Shown here piece after piece: positions 19,205 through 21,459 of a stretch of 21,459 nucleotides of DNA. Every line of letters begins with the position of its first letter. Within the stretch, counting starts at the first letter, position 1. The stretch lies in the NCBI GenBank assembly GCA_900128585.1, contig LT642356.1, positions 1 to 21,459 on the forward strand, in the 5' to 3' direction. Below the pieces are notes generated by a model. The model did not search any database. It was not told where the DNA came from and was given only the letters and a program-made list of their open reading frames with translations. Origin of the DNA: Stramenopiles sp. TOSAG23-3. Its lineage: Eukaryota; Sar. A program made the position numbers and the translations under genes.

Positions 19205-21304
19205 TTAAAGACGCACAACGTCAACGCCCAGAACTGCACTATTTAATCTCTGCGGCTGCTGCCCATAAAACTCTTGATCTTTTGCCAGACGGTTCATTGC
19301 AGGGTCTGCCCCAGCGCGATGTTTCAGCTGTTCTGTGTTTTCCCCGATCACGCCTTTGAAACGGTGAATGTTTGCCATGCCCTTGCTCTCGACAGCACCC
19401 GAAAGAAAGTAATTCTGCCTTTGTCTATTATACCGACCACCATATTTAAACCTGGTGTCGACCGGAACTGGAGGCGCTTCTTCGCGGTTTTCCTCCTCGT
19501 TGTTTAACCTCCGTATCGTGTCTGATGCACTAAAAAATGTAGAAGGCTCTGCTGTAATCTCATCGGTTTCTACAAACGCATACGCCCCAGACTTTTTCGT
19601 TTTTTTATTCTTTTTGTTGCGGTTATGCTTGTTGCTTTTACGGTTCTTAACGTACTTCTTTTCGTCCTTTTCCTCCACCGGGCTTGCCTTAGGACTCCCT
19701 TCTGCATCGTCTTCGGGCGCCGATTCCGCGTCCTCGTCCTCAGATTTCGATTTCCTCTTTTTGACTTCGCCAGACCTCTTGGTTTTTTTATTCTTTTTGT
19801 TGCGCTTATTCTTGTTGCGCTGTTCCGTATTGGAAGAGGATGCACCTGTTGCTCCTTTCGTAATCTCAGATGCGGCCGCATTCCCCCCCTCTCGCTTCTT
19901 CATTTTCTTACCCTTTTTATACACTGTTCCAGCGGGTCCTGAACCCTCGCCAGCAGAAGACACCCCCGTCGCCGCACTCGTCCCCTTGGGTTTTTTTTCG
20001 GAAGAAGAGTCGGGCGTTCTTTCTGCCCCTCTGGCCATTGGGGATTTGTCCGAGCCCTGACCATTGGCTCTCCCCCCTTTCTTCCTACGGTCCTTTCCTA
20101 GACTATTGTCGATCGCTTTCAATATGTGCAGTTTCTGCTTCTTATCCGAACTAGATAACGCACTAGATACTGAACTAGATAACGTTTTGAGAATTTCTGA
20201 CTCTATAAGCTTCTTAGCTTCACCCTTGAAACTATTTTTGCCAGCAGCGCTTCCGCTGCCAGAACCGCCCTCGATACTACCGCTACCACTTCCACTCCCA
20301 GCGCCCTCGCTGCTGGGGCCACTGCTACCACTCCCAGACCCTTCTGAACCCGATGGAGACCCTTCCAAGCCGGAAGGTGAGTCCTCTGGGCCCGATCCAT
20401 CAGACACCACTACTTCTTCTTTTTCGGCAAAAGCCTTCGAGGAGCAGTACATGTTCATCATATCTTCACAAAGGCCGGGGCACTCCGGGGAGTTTGCACA
20501 ATATGATTGTCGAACATCCTCCGTGCATAGTAGCCCAGGAAGCGCCGTGCACGTGCGATAGCACAGCCTATCCCACACCAAACGATAATCGGAACAACTG
20601 CCTCCGTGCGTTTGTCTCATGCAGCCTGAAACGTATTCTTCGCCCATATTGGCGCAATCTAAATCAAACGCAATCTGGGCAAGGGCCTCTTTTTCACATG
20701 CCAACCCAATTTGATGGCGCTTGCACAAACAGAGACCAGTTTTTTTGTCGCAAGGACTGCCGCTACAAATTAAGTGCGTGTCTCCATTCATTGGGCACGC
20801 TTGTTCAGGCACCGGTCCTGTGAGATGACCATACATAAGGTTCCCTGAGTCGCGATTGGCAGCAAAACCGGCCGAAAAGGTTATGCTGAAGCCGCCCTTG
20901 GAACCACCCTTCGTGTCTTTGCCGCCCTTCGTCTTGCCGCCCTTCGTCTTTTTGCCGCCCTTCGTGTCTTTGCCGCCCTTCGTCTTTTTGCCGCCCTTCG
21001 TCTTTTTGGAGGAGCCCTTCTTACTCTTTGAGGAAGCACTGGAACCGCCGGAACCGCCCTTCCCTACACCTGCCCCAACTTTGTGCAGTGCAAGTCTATC
21101 TCCTTCCCGTGTTTCAGTAAACCTAAACGTCGTTTGGGGCAAGTCATCCCTTGAATAAACTAACGGGCTGTCTGGACTGTTATGAAACCTCTTAAACTGG
21201 GGGTTCTTTTCCGCTATTTCCCTTCTCCGGTCTCTATCAGGACGAAAGCCTGAGACTAACACTATCCCGCAACAGAAAGTCGCCACAAAAGCCCACCAGT
21301 TCAT
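19205..21304 (-). CDS. Secreted Lys/Gly/Ser-rich protein with EGF-like Cys module
   Basis: From the ATG at 21304 the protein has 699 residues (an upstream GTG is less likely). It opens with a signal peptide (MNWWAFVATFCCGIVLVSG) and a charged mature start. Residues about 100-138 are tandem KKTKGG/KDTKGG units. Residues 170-203 have six cysteines spaced C-x9-C-x4-C-x6-C-x1-C-x8-C, whose last three fit an EGF-like module; more cysteines run to about 287. Residues about 305-355 are Gly/Ser/Glu repeats. Two basic blocks, RNKKNKKTK(R/K)SG at about 501-512 and 562-573, flank an acidic Ser/Glu region. No membrane anchor follows the signal, so secretion to the surface or matrix is inferred. Lys/Gly/Ser-rich repeats recall structural or mineral-associated extracellular proteins, but I do not recognise a family. 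Confidence 0.85.
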   Translation of the reverse strand: MNWWAFVATFCCGIVLVSGFRPDRDRRREIAEKNPQFKRFHNSPDSPLVYSRDDLPQTTFRFTETREGDRLALHKVGAGVGKGGSGGSSASSKSKKGSSKKTKGGKKTKGGKDTKGGKKTKGGKTKGGKDTKGGSKGGFSITFSAGFAANRDSGNLMYGHLTGPVPEQACPMNGDTHLICSGSPCDKKTGLCLCKRHQIGLACEKEALAQIAFDLDCANMGEEYVSGCMRQTHGGSCSDYRLVWDRLCYRTCTALPGLLCTEDVRQSYCANSPECPGLCEDMMNMYCSSKAFAEKEEVVVSDGSGPEDSPSGLEGSPSGSEGSGSGSSGPSSEGAGSGSGSGSIEGGSGSGSAAGKNSFKGEAKKLIESEILKTLSSSVSSALSSSDKKQKLHILKAIDNSLGKDRRKKGGRANGQGSDKSPMARGAERTPDSSSEKKPKGTSAATGVSSAGEGSGPAGTVYKKGKKMKKREGGNAAASEITKGATGASSSNTEQRNKNKRNKKNKKTKRSGEVKKRKSKSEDEDAESAPEDDAEGSPKASPVEEKDEKKYVKNRKSNKHNRNKKNKKTKKSGAYAFVETDEITAEPSTFFSASDTIRRLNNEEENREEAPPVPVDTRFKYGGRYNRQRQNYFLSGAVESKGMANIHRFKGVIGENTEQLKHRAGADPAMNRLAKDQEFYGQQPQRLNSAVLGVDVVRL
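20891..21007 (-). repeat. Tandem 15-18-bp coding repeat (KTKGG units)
   Basis: On the plus strand this shows as repeats of GCCGCCCTTCGTCTTTTT and GCCGCCCTTCGTGTCTTT, encoding KKTKGG and KDTKGG on the minus strand. There are about six units, one shortened to KTKGG. All length differences are multiples of three, so the frame is kept. Copy number is likely to vary between strains. Confidence 0.85.
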
Positions 21305-21459
21305 CTTCACGCGAACCGGTAGACGAGACGAGGCCGTGTCAAACTTGTCAACAGTGGCCTGGTGCCGGTTAAATCCTTGTAGAACTTATGAACTTTTCCA
21401 CCCACTGATCCCAACTCAACAAAAATTGTCTATACAACAACAAGCCTTCTCCGACATCG

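Noticed and set aside
20856-21158. Plus-strand frame with repeated PPFV units
   Set aside because: Antisense reading of the KTKGG coding repeat of the secreted protein.

Overview
The window looks like nuclear DNA of a protist, not of a bacterium. It carries gamma-tubulin, a TMEM120-family membrane protein, a TBC-domain Rab GAP and a MyTH4-FERM protein. One spliceosomal intron is clearly visible (GT...AG, 77 nt), and the gene-poor stretches are very AT-rich and full of simple repeats. The bacterial-type adenylosuccinate lyase with an N-terminal targeting-like extension and the large EF-hand repeat protein would suit a stramenopile or another SAR-type protist, but the sequence alone does not fix the lineage. 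Genes are intron-poor: eight of the nine appear as single open frames.

Layout, left to right: (1) 1-4467 (+), a MyTH4-FERM protein without a motor in view, open at the left edge; (2) 4895-8038 (-), a 1047-residue protein with repeated EF-hand modules; (3) 9026-9892 (+), an unrecognised basic 288-residue protein; (4) 10091-11566 (-), adenylosuccinate lyase; (5) 12298-13686 (+), gamma-tubulin; (6) 13934-15148 (-), a TBC-domain protein; (7) 16052-17164 (+), a TMEM120 homologue; (8) 17381-18582 (-), a two-exon MDR-family oxidoreductase; (9) 19205-21304 (-), a secreted Lys/Gly/Ser-rich protein with an EGF-like Cys module. The first eight genes alternate strictly in strand, giving four convergent pairs (gaps of about 200-430 bp) and three divergent pairs (gaps of about 730-990 bp). 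The divergent gaps hold the simple repeats, palindromes and pyrimidine tracts and are probably bidirectional promoters. No shared pathway is evident; this reads as ordinary chromosomal housekeeping and cytoskeletal content.

The most interesting signal lies outside the genes. A short element, an A/T stem closing a constant TGGCTGTT loop, recurs in three of the four convergent gaps. In four genes (EF-hand protein, 288-residue protein, adenylosuccinate lyase, TMEM120) a copy lies 35-57 nt after the stop codon, always in the sense orientation of that gene. I saw no copy inside a gene or in a divergent gap. It may be a 3'-UTR or 3'-end-formation hairpin shared by unrelated genes, or a small dispersed repeat. 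Second-tier signals are a GGTACC palindrome cluster, a hairpin cluster, a GC-richer island with a diverged direct repeat, and a three-copy inverted repeat in the TBC/TMEM120 promoter region.
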